A stretch of 27,395 nucleotides of DNA. Source: DAOVRL01 sp964459805 (GTDB lineage: Bacteria; Planctomycetota; Phycisphaerae; Sedimentisphaerales; Anaerobacaceae). The stretch lies in the NCBI GenBank assembly GCA_964459805.1, contig CAYWOD010000015.1, positions 1 to 27,395 on the forward strand. The letters are read 5' to 3'. Numbering within the stretch: the first letter of the stretch is position 1; every line of letters starts with the position of its first letter. Below the pieces are notes generated by a model. The model was not told where the DNA came from. It made no database searches and saw only the letters and a list, made by a program, of their open reading frames with translations. The position numbers and the translations under genes were made by a program. Below, one piece after another: positions 7,147 to 14,778 of this stretch.

Positions 7147-8201
7147 TACGTTCCCTCCCTTGAAGCAGGGCCAGACGAACTACCAGCCATTTCTTGCAAG
7201 AACTCCGCGAGTCTCCTAATTTCTGAATCGCGGAACGTCACGATGCAGTCACTGTATCTGCATATGGTAGAGATGGCAGAACGGCGTTCAAAATTGCCTG
7301 CCCCATCAATCACGTAGGCGATGCAGTGGCCTTTTCTATGAAGGAGTCTCTGGCGAGACTGGGCTTGGCCCGCCTTTCTTTCAATGGTGCTGTTAGTTGT
7401 GAACTGGAAGCTGACTTCAATAGCACAGTGTTTTCCACTCGGAGCCTCAACGACCATATCAAAAGGCATGTTTGTTCGTCCGCCTGTCTGACTTATTCCT
7501 CTAATAGTCTTCTTGGAGAAATCCCAGCTTGGCAACATCGACTGGAGTTGGTGTTTCACATAATCCTGAGCAAGCTGGCCCATCGCATTGGCGGTTGCCC
7601 CGCCCGTGATTCTGCTTACCCAAATGTATCTCTGGCGAACGAACGTATCGAGACCCGGCTTATCGCCAAGGAGGCCGCCTATGATGCACTTGTCGGCAAT
7701 GGCCTGGGGCAGCTCCTCACTTGTTGAAGCAGCACCGTGGATCAACAAGGTGATAACATCTTCCATCATATCGTTCAGGGCAAGGGCGTCGGGCAGACGC
7801 GAACCGTCAACTGCCAGGTGCTTGTTGCTCCAGGCAGTGTTATTGCCAAGTGTTTTGAAGACGTACTTGTATTGCTTGTCTTTCCAAGTGAAGGGCATTA
7901 CGTGCTGTTTAAAGATAGAGGGGAGTTCAGTTTTGAACCGTTGAAGCTTCTCGCCGCCAATGTCGGAGAGAATCATGAGGTGCTTGAGAAAGAGGTTCGC
8001 CGGTAGGTGAGTGGTTTTGGGAAGAATGTCTTTCCATGCGTGCGGCTGGGAGTCCGCAATATGGAGTAAGCTGATGAACTTGTCTTGCGTCGCTATGAGG
8101 CGCGGTATTATGCTCGCATCTTTCTCTTTCTCGGCCAATTCAAGCGGCCAGAAGTTAACCGCTTGGGATTTGAGATCTTTGTAGGACCTGCCTTTTGCCA
8201 T
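7146..8201 (-). CDS. Putative restriction endonuclease partner, second cassette
   Basis: A 351-residue protein encoded directly upstream of, and overlapping by one base with, a DNA methyltransferase. The likely nuclease core is FDMVV (D248) followed by CAIEVSFQ (E262) and FTTNSTIERKAGQAQ. In a textbook PD-(D/E)XK site the residue two after the glutamate is lysine; here it is serine (E262-V-S264), with Q266 or the later E274-R-K276 as possible substitutes. The N-terminal ~190 residues show no motif I recognise and may hold the DNA-recognition part. The ATG at 8201 has a weak AGGG about ten bases upstream. Function rests mainly on the partner gene and this motif, so endonuclease is likely but unproven. 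It lies within the second replaced ISP-type locus, on the strand opposite to the ISP fragments. Confidence 0.65.
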   Translation of the reverse strand: MAKGRSYKDLKSQAVNFWPLELAEKEKDASIIPRLIATQDKFISLLHIADSQPHAWKDILPKTTHLPANLFLKHLMILSDIGGEKLQRFKTELPSIFKQHVMPFTWKDKQYKYVFKTLGNNTAWSNKHLAVDGSRLPDALALNDMMEDVITLLIHGAASTSEELPQAIADKCIIGGLLGDKPGLDTFVRQRYIWVSRITGGATANAMGQLAQDYVKHQLQSMLPSWDFSKKTIRGISQTGGRTNMPFDMVVEAPSGKHCAIEVSFQFTTNSTIERKAGQAQSRQRLLHRKGHCIAYVIDGAGNFERRSAISTICRYSDCIVTFRDSEIRRLAEFLQEMAGSSSGPASREGT

Positions 8202-8362
8202 TATGGATTACCCTAAGCACGTTCATTAGCCGGCAAGCGCAAGATGCGCAAGACGAACAAGAAGATTATGTGATATTACCTTGAGAATGTCAAATGTCGA
8301 TTGTGTTGTGGGCAGAATTCGTGAAGAAGTGCTTGTAGCTGCTTGAGTGGCCAAAGGAGCGG

Positions 8363-8578
8363 GTGTATATCAATAAGGATGAGTATTTTGAGGGAGTGCG
8401 GTCGGATGTTTGGGAGTTTCATATTGGGGGTTATCAGGTTTGTGAGAAGTGGTTGAAGGACCGGCGGGGGAGGGAACTTTCGTATGATGATATACGGCAT
8501 TACCAGAAGATAGTCGTTGCGCTTGGAGAGACGGGGCGGTTGATGAAGAGGGGTTGTCTGGTGGAGATGTTTGCTTAG
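8363..8578 (+). pseudogene. 3' fragment of a type ISP/IIG-like gene, copy 2
   Basis: GTG-initiated frame of 71 codons matching residues of the C-terminal tail of type ISP/IIG enzymes: VYINKDEYFEGV (upstream-extended reading), WEFHIGGYQVCEKWL, GRELSYDDIRHYQ, VVALGETGRLM and the end CLVEMFA. The reading frame continues upstream only to about 8334 before a stop, so nothing of the methylase remains. Compared with copy 1 (4054-4344), the 32 codons from WEF to HYQ differ at nine bases, all silent. It bounds the second R-M cassette on the right and is followed by the flank shared with 5241-5290. Confidence 0.75.
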
Positions 8579-8628
8579 CAGGTGGGCCATGGGCAAGATG
8601 CCCATGCTACGGGGTGGCGCGGGGGGAT
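8556..8628. repeat. 73-bp direct repeat, copy 2
   Basis: Partner of 5218-5290. Here the internal palindrome is intact: ATGGGCA, AGA, TGCCCAT at about 8589-8605. The end of the repeat, GCGGGGGGAT at 8619-8628, continues into unrelated sequence, which suggests that this copy shows the original downstream flank of the ISP-type gene. Confidence 0.8.
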
Positions 8629-8843
8629 TATGTGGGTCGGGGGTGACCCCGGCACAGGTCCGGGGGCTAAGCGGGGGCGAGGCAGGGAGTTGGAAGTTCA
8701 AAGTGTAAAGTGTAAAGTTGTGGTATAGCTGCGTGATTGACTGTGACGGCTTTGATTCGAGAAAAGGGTGGTGTTAAACGGATGGTTATTGTATATCGTA
8801 GTGGGCTGCAGGCTTTTCGGTAGATTGTAAGATAGGATTGGAT
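8579..8843. other. Non-coding spacer between R-M island and the pab cluster
   Basis: No gene is visible. It holds the shared flank with its small palindrome, a GGGTGACCCCGGCACAGGT-like GC-rich stretch, and words such as AAAGTGTAAAGTGTAAAGT near 8700 that resemble those near 45-75. The promoter of the following gene must lie here but I cannot place a convincing -35/-10 pair. Confidence 0.5.
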
Positions 8844-9929
8844 ATGATAATTGTTGTTACGGGAATGGTTGGTGTTGATAAGAAGAGCTATCTTGAGAAG
8901 GTATGCGAGTTTGCCGGGGCCGAAGGGGACGAAGTTCTGCTGTGCAACGTCGGGGATATGATGTACGCAGAAGCACCCGATATTGCGGCCGGCAAGATTC
9001 TGGACATATCGATGAAGAGGCTAAGCTCGCTTCGGCGCAGTGTCTTCAAAGACATCATCGCCCAGGCGCAGACGGCCCCAAACCTCATAGTCAATACTCA
9101 CGCGACCTTTCGCTGGCGGCACGGATTGTTTCCTGCCGTCGATTTCGATCAGATGCGGCAGCTCGAGGCCGATGTGTATATCTGCCTGATCGACGGCGTA
9201 ATCGTGCTGCACACCCGGCTGCTCGCCGAACACGCCGTCGAGCACAGTCTCAAAGACCTGATTGTCTGGCGGGAGGAAGAGATTATCGGAACCCAAATGC
9301 TCTGCAAGGGTATCGACGAGAGCATTCCGTTCTATTGCCTCGCTCGCGGCGCCGAAGAGGCGACCATCGAGACCTTCTACGAGCTTGTCTTCGCCGATCA
9401 AATCAAGAAGGCATATCTTAGTTTCCCGATGACTGCGGTTGGTGATATGCAGAGCGTCCGAGATGAGATTGACAAATTCAGGCGGTTGATGAAGCAATCG
9501 TTTATTTGCTTCGATCCGGGCGACCTGGAAGAGTCGTTCTTGCCGCAGTATGCGCGGCAGGCGGCGGAAAAAGGGCTCGATTTTGTCGAGGTCAGGGCGC
9601 TCGGGCGAAAGATCCGATTGGACTTGGATGAGGTTCGGCAAATCGAGGGCGACATTAACAGCCAGATATATGCACGCGATTTCATGCTGATTGACCAGTC
9701 GGATATGATAATCAGCTTCATTCCGACCCTGCCCGACGGGCGGGCCGCGATATCCAGCGGAGTGGAAAGAGAGCTGCAGCACGCCCACGAGGCCGCCAAA
9801 GAGGTCTATGTCATCTGGACGGCAGAGCAAACTCCGTCTGTGTTCATAACCCAAACGGCGACGGAAGTCTTCGGCAACCTGGCCGATGCGGTGGATTTTT
9901 TCAAAAAGAGAGTATCCGTAAAAAAGTGA
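8844..9929 (+). CDS. Nucleotide kinase-like protein fused to a nucleoside deoxyribosyltransferase-like domain
   Basis: About 361 residues. The N-terminal half looks like a P-loop nucleoside-monophosphate-kinase fold: MIIVVTGMVGVDKKS at the start, a hydrophobic NLIVNTHATFRWR strand, and VYICLIDG. The P-loop is odd, with Asp12 where the second Gly of GxxxxGK[ST] is expected. The C-terminal half (from about 190, KKAYLSFPMTAV) resembles the nucleoside 2-deoxyribosyltransferase-like fold: YLSFPMT, then RDFMLIDQSDMIISFIP and SSGVERELQHAHEAAKEVYVIW, the usual place for nucleotide-sugar binding. Substrate unknown. A TTG lies at 8838, but ATG 8844 has GATAGGA seven bases upstream and starts the first strand cleanly. 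It precedes pabB on the same strand by about 90 bases and may share its transcript. Confidence 0.7.
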   Translation: MIIVVTGMVGVDKKSYLEKVCEFAGAEGDEVLLCNVGDMMYAEAPDIAAGKILDISMKRLSSLRRSVFKDIIAQAQTAPNLIVNTHATFRWRHGLFPAVDFDQMRQLEADVYICLIDGVIVLHTRLLAEHAVEHSLKDLIVWREEEIIGTQMLCKGIDESIPFYCLARGAEEATIETFYELVFADQIKKAYLSFPMTAVGDMQSVRDEIDKFRRLMKQSFICFDPGDLEESFLPQYARQAAEKGLDFVEVRALGRKIRLDLDEVRQIEGDINSQIYARDFMLIDQSDMIISFIPTLPDGRAAISSGVERELQHAHEAAKEVYVIWTAEQTPSVFITQTATEVFGNLADAVDFFKKRVSVKK

Positions 9930-10017
9930 CAATTGAAATATTGGAGGCGGGCGCCGAAAGGACAGGCACCTCTTCGGGCGTGCAGATAATAAACGAGTTT
10001 AAGGCGGGACAGCCGCA

Positions 10018-11547
10018 ATGACGACCGGAACGGTCACCAAGACGGATAAATATACTGCTTGCAAGCTGCATTGTAAGGAAGTCCGCGCATCGATAGATTT
10101 ACCCGCCGTGAGCCAGGTTTTTTCGGGTCTCGAATCGGCGTCTATTCTGGGGGGTAACACGGCCAAGGCCGATGCGGACAGATTCAGCTATTGGGCTGCC
10201 GAGCCGAGGGAAGTATTCGATTTTCGGGCCGGACAAAAGGATCCGTTCGCAAAGCTGGACGAGATTCTAAGTAAATATAGGCTCGAAGAAACGTTCAACA
10301 CGGATTCCTGCTTGCGGGCTAATGAAAAGGAACAAAGAGAGATTCTTCGCTGCGCTCAGAATGACAAGGGGTCCAATTTGCCGAGTGGGATTTTCCGCGG
10401 CGGATGGATTGGGTACTTCGGCTACGAGCTTGGCCGATATATCGAGCGACTTCCGGAAACGACCATAGATGACCTTCGAATGCCGCTGATTCGGCTTTGC
10501 TTCTACGACCGGCTGATTGCTTACGACCATATTGAAAGGACTTTTTGGCTGATTTCACTTGAGATACCGGGTGATACCGAAGAGCCGCAGGACAAATTGG
10601 CTTCTCTGGAGCAATTGTTGGACAAAGCGGCGAGAATCGGGATGCAGCCTCCTGCGCCTGTGGACCTCGACGGGCTTGATTTGGCGCGGTTCCGGTGCAA
10701 TATGGATAAGGATTACTACCTGCGGATGCTTGCGAAAATAAAGCGGTATATCTACGACGGGGAGGTCTATCAGATCAACTTCTCACAGCGATTCGAATGT
10801 GACTACAACGCCGCGGGGATAGACCTTTTCCACTGGCAGAACCACTACAATCCGAGCGGCTACTCGGGGTATATCGACGGCGGTGACTTTTGCATCGTCA
10901 GTGCATCGCCTGAGATGTTTATAACAATTACCGACGGTTTCATTCGAACCAAGCCGATCAAAGGCACGCGCCGGCGCATCTGCCCAACGCACCGGAGCCG
11001 TTCATCGGCAGAGCAAATCAACGAAAAGAATTTGCACGAGCTGGTGGGCAGCGAGAAGGAAAAGGCCGAGCTGAATATGATAATCGACTTAGAGCGCAAC
11101 GACGTTGCTCGAATCTGCAAATCCGGAACCAGAACGGTCACTCAGCCGCGGACTATCGAGGCCTATCCGACGGTCTTCCACGCAGTGGCAACCGTCGGTG
11201 GGCAGCTCCGCGAGGACGTGACATTCTGTGACATCCTCAAGTCAATGTTCCCCGGCGGTTCTATAACCGGGGCGCCGAAAATCCGCTCGATGGAGATTAT
11301 CGACGAGACCGAGCCAACGGCAAGGGGCGTCTATACCGGCAGTATCGGCTATATCGGCGTCGACGGCAGTGTGTGCTTGAATATCGCTATACGGACGATT
11401 ATTATCGCAGGCCAAAAGGCCTTTGCACAAACCGGCGGCGGCATCGTCGCAGATTCCGACCCCCAGGCCGAGTGGAATGAGACTATCACGAAGGCAAGGG
11501 CGCTATTGGCGGGAATAATTAGCGTACAGCGGGAATATAGCGCATAG
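10018..11547 (+). CDS. pabB: Aminodeoxychorismate synthase component I
   Basis: A 509-residue chorismate-utilising enzyme. PabB aminates chorismate to 4-amino-4-deoxychorismate, the first step to p-aminobenzoate for folate. The C-terminal chorismate-binding domain is clear: PIKGTRRR, where the lysine is the PabB-type residue (anthranilate synthases have PIAGT); SEKEKAELNMIIDLERND; MFPGGSITGAPKIRSMEIID; YTGSIGYIG; and FAQTGGGIVADSDP. The N-terminal domain has GGWIGYFGYELGRY at about 128-141. The segment REILRCAQNDKG (about 107-118) is translated from a palindromic repeat inserted in frame. A lyase/aminotransferase (pabC-like) follows at 11946, supporting PabB over TrpE. No glutamine amidotransferase subunit (PabA/TrpG) is encoded next to it, so it must be supplied elsewhere or ammonia is used. 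Confidence 0.92.
   Translation: MTTGTVTKTDKYTACKLHCKEVRASIDLPAVSQVFSGLESASILGGNTAKADADRFSYWAAEPREVFDFRAGQKDPFAKLDEILSKYRLEETFNTDSCLRANEKEQREILRCAQNDKGSNLPSGIFRGGWIGYFGYELGRYIERLPETTIDDLRMPLIRLCFYDRLIAYDHIERTFWLISLEIPGDTEEPQDKLASLEQLLDKAARIGMQPPAPVDLDGLDLARFRCNMDKDYYLRMLAKIKRYIYDGEVYQINFSQRFECDYNAAGIDLFHWQNHYNPSGYSGYIDGGDFCIVSASPEMFITITDGFIRTKPIKGTRRRICPTHRSRSSAEQINEKNLHELVGSEKEKAELNMIIDLERNDVARICKSGTRTVTQPRTIEAYPTVFHAVATVGGQLREDVTFCDILKSMFPGGSITGAPKIRSMEIIDETEPTARGVYTGSIGYIGVDGSVCLNIAIRTIIIAGQKAFAQTGGGIVADSDPQAEWNETITKARALLAGIISVQREYSA
10338..10365. repeat. Palindromic repeat inside pabB
   Basis: The sequence GAGATTCTTCGCTGCGCTC followed by AGAATGAC is the core of a palindromic repeat family also seen, in related form, at 14672-14724 and 21391-21425 outside genes. 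Here it is read in frame as EILRCAQND. ATTCT and AGAAT at its ends are complementary. Confidence 0.75.
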
Positions 11548-11570
11548 CGTATAGCGGGGAGCGTTGAGTT

Positions 11571-11920
11571 ATGAGAACTAAGTCCTTCAAGGACCTTATA
11601 GTCTGGCAAAAGAGCTACAAGCTGGTTTTGGAAGTATATAAAGCAACGGGTGGGTTTCCAAAATTCGAGATCTATGGGTTATCTCAGCAGATGAGAAGAT
11701 CTGCTGTGTCCATACCCTCTAACATTGCTGAGGGGTACGGAAGAAGACATAAAGCCGAGTATAATCACTTTTTGTCTATTGCGTACGGTTCATTGTTGGA
11801 ATTAGAAACGCAGTTTTTGTTGGCGAGCGACCTGAAGTATCTTGTAAGAATACTACGATAGAGGAGTTGTTAAGGGAAGTGGGGAGTATGCTATACCGAA
11901 TGCTGCACCCTAAACGGTAA
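11571..11920 (+). pseudogene. Four-helix-bundle protein (23S rRNA IVP / S23 family), frameshifted
   Basis: The first ~90 codons match the 23S-intervening-sequence protein family: FKDLIVWQKSYKLVLEVYK, GLSQQMRRSAVSIPSNIAEGYGR, and YNHFLSIAYGSLLELETQ. The frame stops at 11859-11861 after LKYLVRILR. In another frame, from about 11852, the expected C-terminal helix continues as TTIEELLREVGSMLYRML and ends at 11920. So one small indel near 11850 breaks a gene of normal ~115-codon length. These proteins are often found within insertions of 23S rRNA genes, but stand-alone copies are common in many bacteria. Here it sits between pabB and pabC. Function is unknown. A sequencing error could produce the same picture. 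Confidence 0.8.
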
Positions 11921-11945
11921 ACGCTCCACGCGGAACGCTAAAACT

Positions 11946-12812
11946 ATGGAAAAGGTTTTTCTCAATGATAAATTGGTGGACAGCGGCAGGGCGCGGGTGT
12001 CTGTGGCCGACAGCGGGTTTTTGTATGGGGCGGGGCTGTTTGAGACTATGCGGGCACACAACGGCGTGGTCTTTGCGTTGAAGGACCATTTGGATCGATT
12101 GCTTTTCAGTGCCGAGACGTTGTCGATACACGTAGGCTACGACAGGCAATACATCACCGATGCCATCTACAAAGTTCTGCGGGCAAACGACCTGACCGAT
12201 GCGCGTATGCGTCTGACGGCAACCAACGGTCCGATGTCCGAACGCGATGATCAGCGCAAATCGACACTGCTGATAGCCGCTACGAGGTTCATCCCTTACC
12301 CGGATGAATATTACCGAAAGGGCGTTTTGGTGGTGCTGTGCCCGTATAGACAGAACCGCAACGACCCGACGTGCGGACACAAGGTGACGAGCTACTTGTC
12401 GCGTATGATGGGGCTTAGCTTCGCTCACGGCAAAAGAGCGGCCGAGGCGCTGTGGTTCACCACCGATAATCGCCTGGCCGAGGGCTGTATAAGCAACGTG
12501 TTCTTAGTCAAGGATTCGCTGCTCTACACCCCGCCGATCTCAACGCCGGTCCTCGCGGGCGTTGCGAGAAAGACCGTCTGCCGGATCGCCGTGGCCAATT
12601 CCATTGAGCTTATCGAAAAAGACCTTTACATTGATGACGTTCTTAGCGCCGATGAGATCTTTCTGACAAATGTGATTATGCAGGTTATGCCGGTAAACAG
12701 TGTCGAAAAGCACACGGTAGGCGATGGCAAAGTCGGCCCGATGGCAAAGAAGCTGCGAGAAGCTTTCGAGCAGTATGTCATAAATGAATGTCGAATGTCG
12801 AACAAGGAATAA
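11946..12812 (+). CDS. pabC: Class IV PLP aminotransferase, probable aminodeoxychorismate lyase
   Basis: A 288-residue fold-type IV PLP enzyme. Motifs: SVADSGFLYGAGLFETMR near the start (typical of PabC/IlvE/Dat), the PLP lysine in GHKVTSYL, and NRLAEGCISNVFLV, which binds the cofactor phosphate. Because pabB lies 400 bases upstream on the same strand, the best call is 4-amino-4-deoxychorismate lyase, releasing p-aminobenzoate and pyruvate. A branched-chain or D-amino-acid aminotransferase cannot be excluded from sequence alone. The last residues (INECRMSNKE) are encoded by AATGTCGAATGTCGAACAAG, a word typical of the local intergenic repeats, so the C-terminus may have been extended by repeat sequence. 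A NIF3-like gene begins 35 bases later. Confidence 0.8.
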   Translation: MEKVFLNDKLVDSGRARVSVADSGFLYGAGLFETMRAHNGVVFALKDHLDRLLFSAETLSIHVGYDRQYITDAIYKVLRANDLTDARMRLTATNGPMSERDDQRKSTLLIAATRFIPYPDEYYRKGVLVVLCPYRQNRNDPTCGHKVTSYLSRMMGLSFAHGKRAAEALWFTTDNRLAEGCISNVFLVKDSLLYTPPISTPVLAGVARKTVCRIAVANSIELIEKDLYIDDVLSADEIFLTNVIMQVMPVNSVEKHTVGDGKVGPMAKKLREAFEQYVINECRMSNKE

Positions 12813-12847
12813 CGAATATTGAAATATGAAACACGAAACAAATTCAA

Positions 12848-13981
12848 ATGAGCAAGCGGATAAAGCAAATGAAGGTAGAAGATATTGGGGCAGCGATTGA
12901 ACGGATAGCACCGCCTGGGTTGGCACAGGACTGGGACAATGTGGGGCTTTTGATCGGCGATGCGAAGCGGAATGTAAAAAATGTCCTTCTGACCATCGAT
13001 ATAACCGACGCGGTTGTCGCTGAGGCAAAAAGACTAAAGACCGATTTGATTATAAGCTATCATCCGATTATCTGGGACGGCCTCAAAAAAATCACGTCCG
13101 ATGGTCCGACGGGCGTGGTATATGACCTGATTCGCGCGAGGATTTCGGTCTTTTCGATACACACGGCGCTGGACTCGGCCGTCGGGGGCGTGAACGACGG
13201 GCTTGCCAAGATACTTGGAATCCAAGACGCGGCGCCTCTCGGCGACTATGTCGATGCCCCAGGCGGAGGTACTTACAAGCTCGTGGTCTTTGTTCCGATT
13301 GATTCGGTGAGTAAGGTCTCCAATGCGGTATTTGCCGCCGGTGCGGGGATGTTGGGCAACTACAGCCACTGCGGATTCGGCGCCGAGGGTACGGGGACGT
13401 TTCTGCCCGGCGAAGGCGCCAAGCCGGCTGTCGGCAGCAAGGGCAATTTCGAGAAGGTCGCCGAGGTGAGGTTCGAGACGATTGTCCCGGCCGAAAGGCT
13501 CGATGGGGCAATAGCCGCGATGAAGAAGGCCCATCCCTACGAAATGCCGGCCTTCGACGTCCTCAAGCTCTGCAATCCGCAGGGCAAGTTCGGCTTAGGC
13601 AGGATCGGCAAATTAGTCCGGCCGGCACGCCTGCAGGCGCTTCTCGAAAGGATCAAGAAACATACCGGCGCAAAGGCCGTCGGCATAGTCGGAAAAGAAA
13701 ACCGCCTCGTAAAAAAGGCGGCGGTCTGTGCGGGCTCCTGCGGGAAGATCATCGACGCGGTCATCGCCGCGAAGGCCGATTTGTATCTGACCGGCGAATT
13801 GAAACATCATCAGGCGCTGGCCGCACAGGAAGCAGGGCTGACCTGCATCTGTCTTGGGCACACCGTCTCCGAACGATTCATACTGAAAAAATTCGCTAAA
13901 CAGTTGCAAAAACGGCTAAATTCGGTAACAATCAGGGTAAGTAAGAAAGACGCTGACCCGTTTAGATGGAAGAACGTATGA
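12848..13981 (+). CDS. NIF3/YqfO-like dinuclear metal-binding protein
   Basis: A 377-residue protein of the NIF3/DUF34 family, annotated elsewhere as Nif3-like dinuclear metal centre protein or GTP cyclohydrolase I type 2; the cellular role is unsettled. Landmarks: LAQDWDNVGLLIGD, ISYHPIIWDGLKKI (metal-binding histidine), SIHTALDSAVGGVNDGLAKILG, and at the C-terminus TGELKHHQALAAQEAG and CLGHTVSERFILK. The length fits the long YqfO-type form, with a central inserted domain (about 135-245; AHPYEMPAFDVLKL). ATG 12848 gives the longest form; ATG 12869 (MKVEDIG) begins where the family usually does and has GCGGATAA upstream, so it may be the true start. The stop overlaps the start of scpB as ATGA. 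Confidence 0.92.
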   Translation: MSKRIKQMKVEDIGAAIERIAPPGLAQDWDNVGLLIGDAKRNVKNVLLTIDITDAVVAEAKRLKTDLIISYHPIIWDGLKKITSDGPTGVVYDLIRARISVFSIHTALDSAVGGVNDGLAKILGIQDAAPLGDYVDAPGGGTYKLVVFVPIDSVSKVSNAVFAAGAGMLGNYSHCGFGAEGTGTFLPGEGAKPAVGSKGNFEKVAEVRFETIVPAERLDGAIAAMKKAHPYEMPAFDVLKLCNPQGKFGLGRIGKLVRPARLQALLERIKKHTGAKAVGIVGKENRLVKKAAVCAGSCGKIIDAVIAAKADLYLTGELKHHQALAAQEAGLTCICLGHTVSERFILKKFAKQLQKRLNSVTIRVSKKDADPFRWKNV

Positions 13982-14658
13982 CAGAAGAACACCAGCAGCA
14001 GGCAGAAACACCCCTTTCCGATGCTCAAATCGCCGCAGACTCTGAAGATGCGCAAATTGACGCCGATGCTGAGGATGCCCAAATCGACACTGATGTTGCC
14101 GAGCAAGCCGACCTGCCGCCGCAGGACCCGGATTTTGAGACGACTGTCGAGTCGGTCGTAGAAGCGGTCCTTTTTGCCAGTGACGAGCCTCTGACGCCGG
14201 CCCGGCTGGCCAATATCGTTGAGGCCGGCGTAAAGCAGGTCCGCGAACATATCGAAAATCTCAATGGCAAATACCGGGCCAACCACAACGCTTTTCGGAT
14301 AGAGCGGATCGCCGGCGGCTATCAAATGCTGACGCTCAGCCCTTACAATTACTGGCTCCAGAAGCTGCTTCGCGCGCGTTCGGACACCAAACTAAGCCCC
14401 GCGGCGTTAGAGACGCTCGCGATAGTCGCCTACAAGCAGCCGGTCATCCGTGCCGATATCGAGGTCATCAGGGGCGTTGCAGTCGGGGACGTGGTTCGCG
14501 GCTTAATGTATAAGGGCCTGGTCAAGATTGTGGGCCGGGCTGAGGTCTTAGGCAGACCGATGCTGTACGGTACGACAAGGAAGTTCCTGGAGCTCTTCGG
14601 CCTCAATTCCCTCAAGGACCTGCCAAAAGTCGAGGAGCTAAAAAAGCCGCCCGCCTGA
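13978..14658 (+). CDS. scpB: Segregation and condensation protein B
   Basis: ScpB is the winged-helix kleisin-associated subunit of the SMC-ScpAB condensin, acting in chromosome compaction and segregation. Family motifs: ESVVEAVLFASDEPLTPARLA, FRIERIAGGYQMLT, LSPAALETLAIVAYKQPVIRADIEVIRGV, and the end GRAEVLGRPMLYGTTRKFLELFGL. An unusual acidic N-terminal extension of ~45 residues carries three copies of a DAQI-type unit. I chose ATG 13978, which overlaps the NIF3 stop as ATGA; ATG 13966 is also in frame. The usual partner scpA is not next to it. Confidence 0.95.
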   Translation: MTEEHQQQAETPLSDAQIAADSEDAQIDADAEDAQIDTDVAEQADLPPQDPDFETTVESVVEAVLFASDEPLTPARLANIVEAGVKQVREHIENLNGKYRANHNAFRIERIAGGYQMLTLSPYNYWLQKLLRARSDTKLSPAALETLAIVAYKQPVIRADIEVIRGVAVGDVVRGLMYKGLVKIVGRAEVLGRPMLYGTTRKFLELFGLNSLKDLPKVEELKKPPA

Positions 14659-14671
14659 TCCGGCCATTTTA

Positions 14672-14724
14672 TGTCATTGCGAGCGAGGCAGAGCCGAGCG
14701 TGGCAATCTGTCCTCGCAATGACA
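14672..14724. repeat. Palindromic interspersed repeat (REP-like)
   Basis: TGTCATTGCGAG at 14672-14683 and CTCGCAATGACA at 14713-14724 are perfect 12-bp inverted repeats flanking GAGGCAGAGCCGAGCGTGGC-like sequence. It lies just after scpB and could fold as an RNA hairpin. Related copies: 10338-10365 and 21391-21425. It is often mis-read as the start of the next gene. Confidence 0.85.
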
Positions 14725-14778
14725 CAAAAACACCGTTTTGCTCCCGTGAATGGTTATCTTTTTGGAAAGGGCTTTGTT

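Noticed and set aside
693..8578. A transposon or integrative element carrying the R-M genes
   Set aside because: No transposase, integrase, tRNA target or terminal inverted repeats are visible; the boundaries are gene ends instead.
14671..14778. N-terminal extension of the metallophosphoesterase
   Set aside because: The extension is translated palindromic repeat; a good ribosome-binding site and the Tat signal support the start at 14779.
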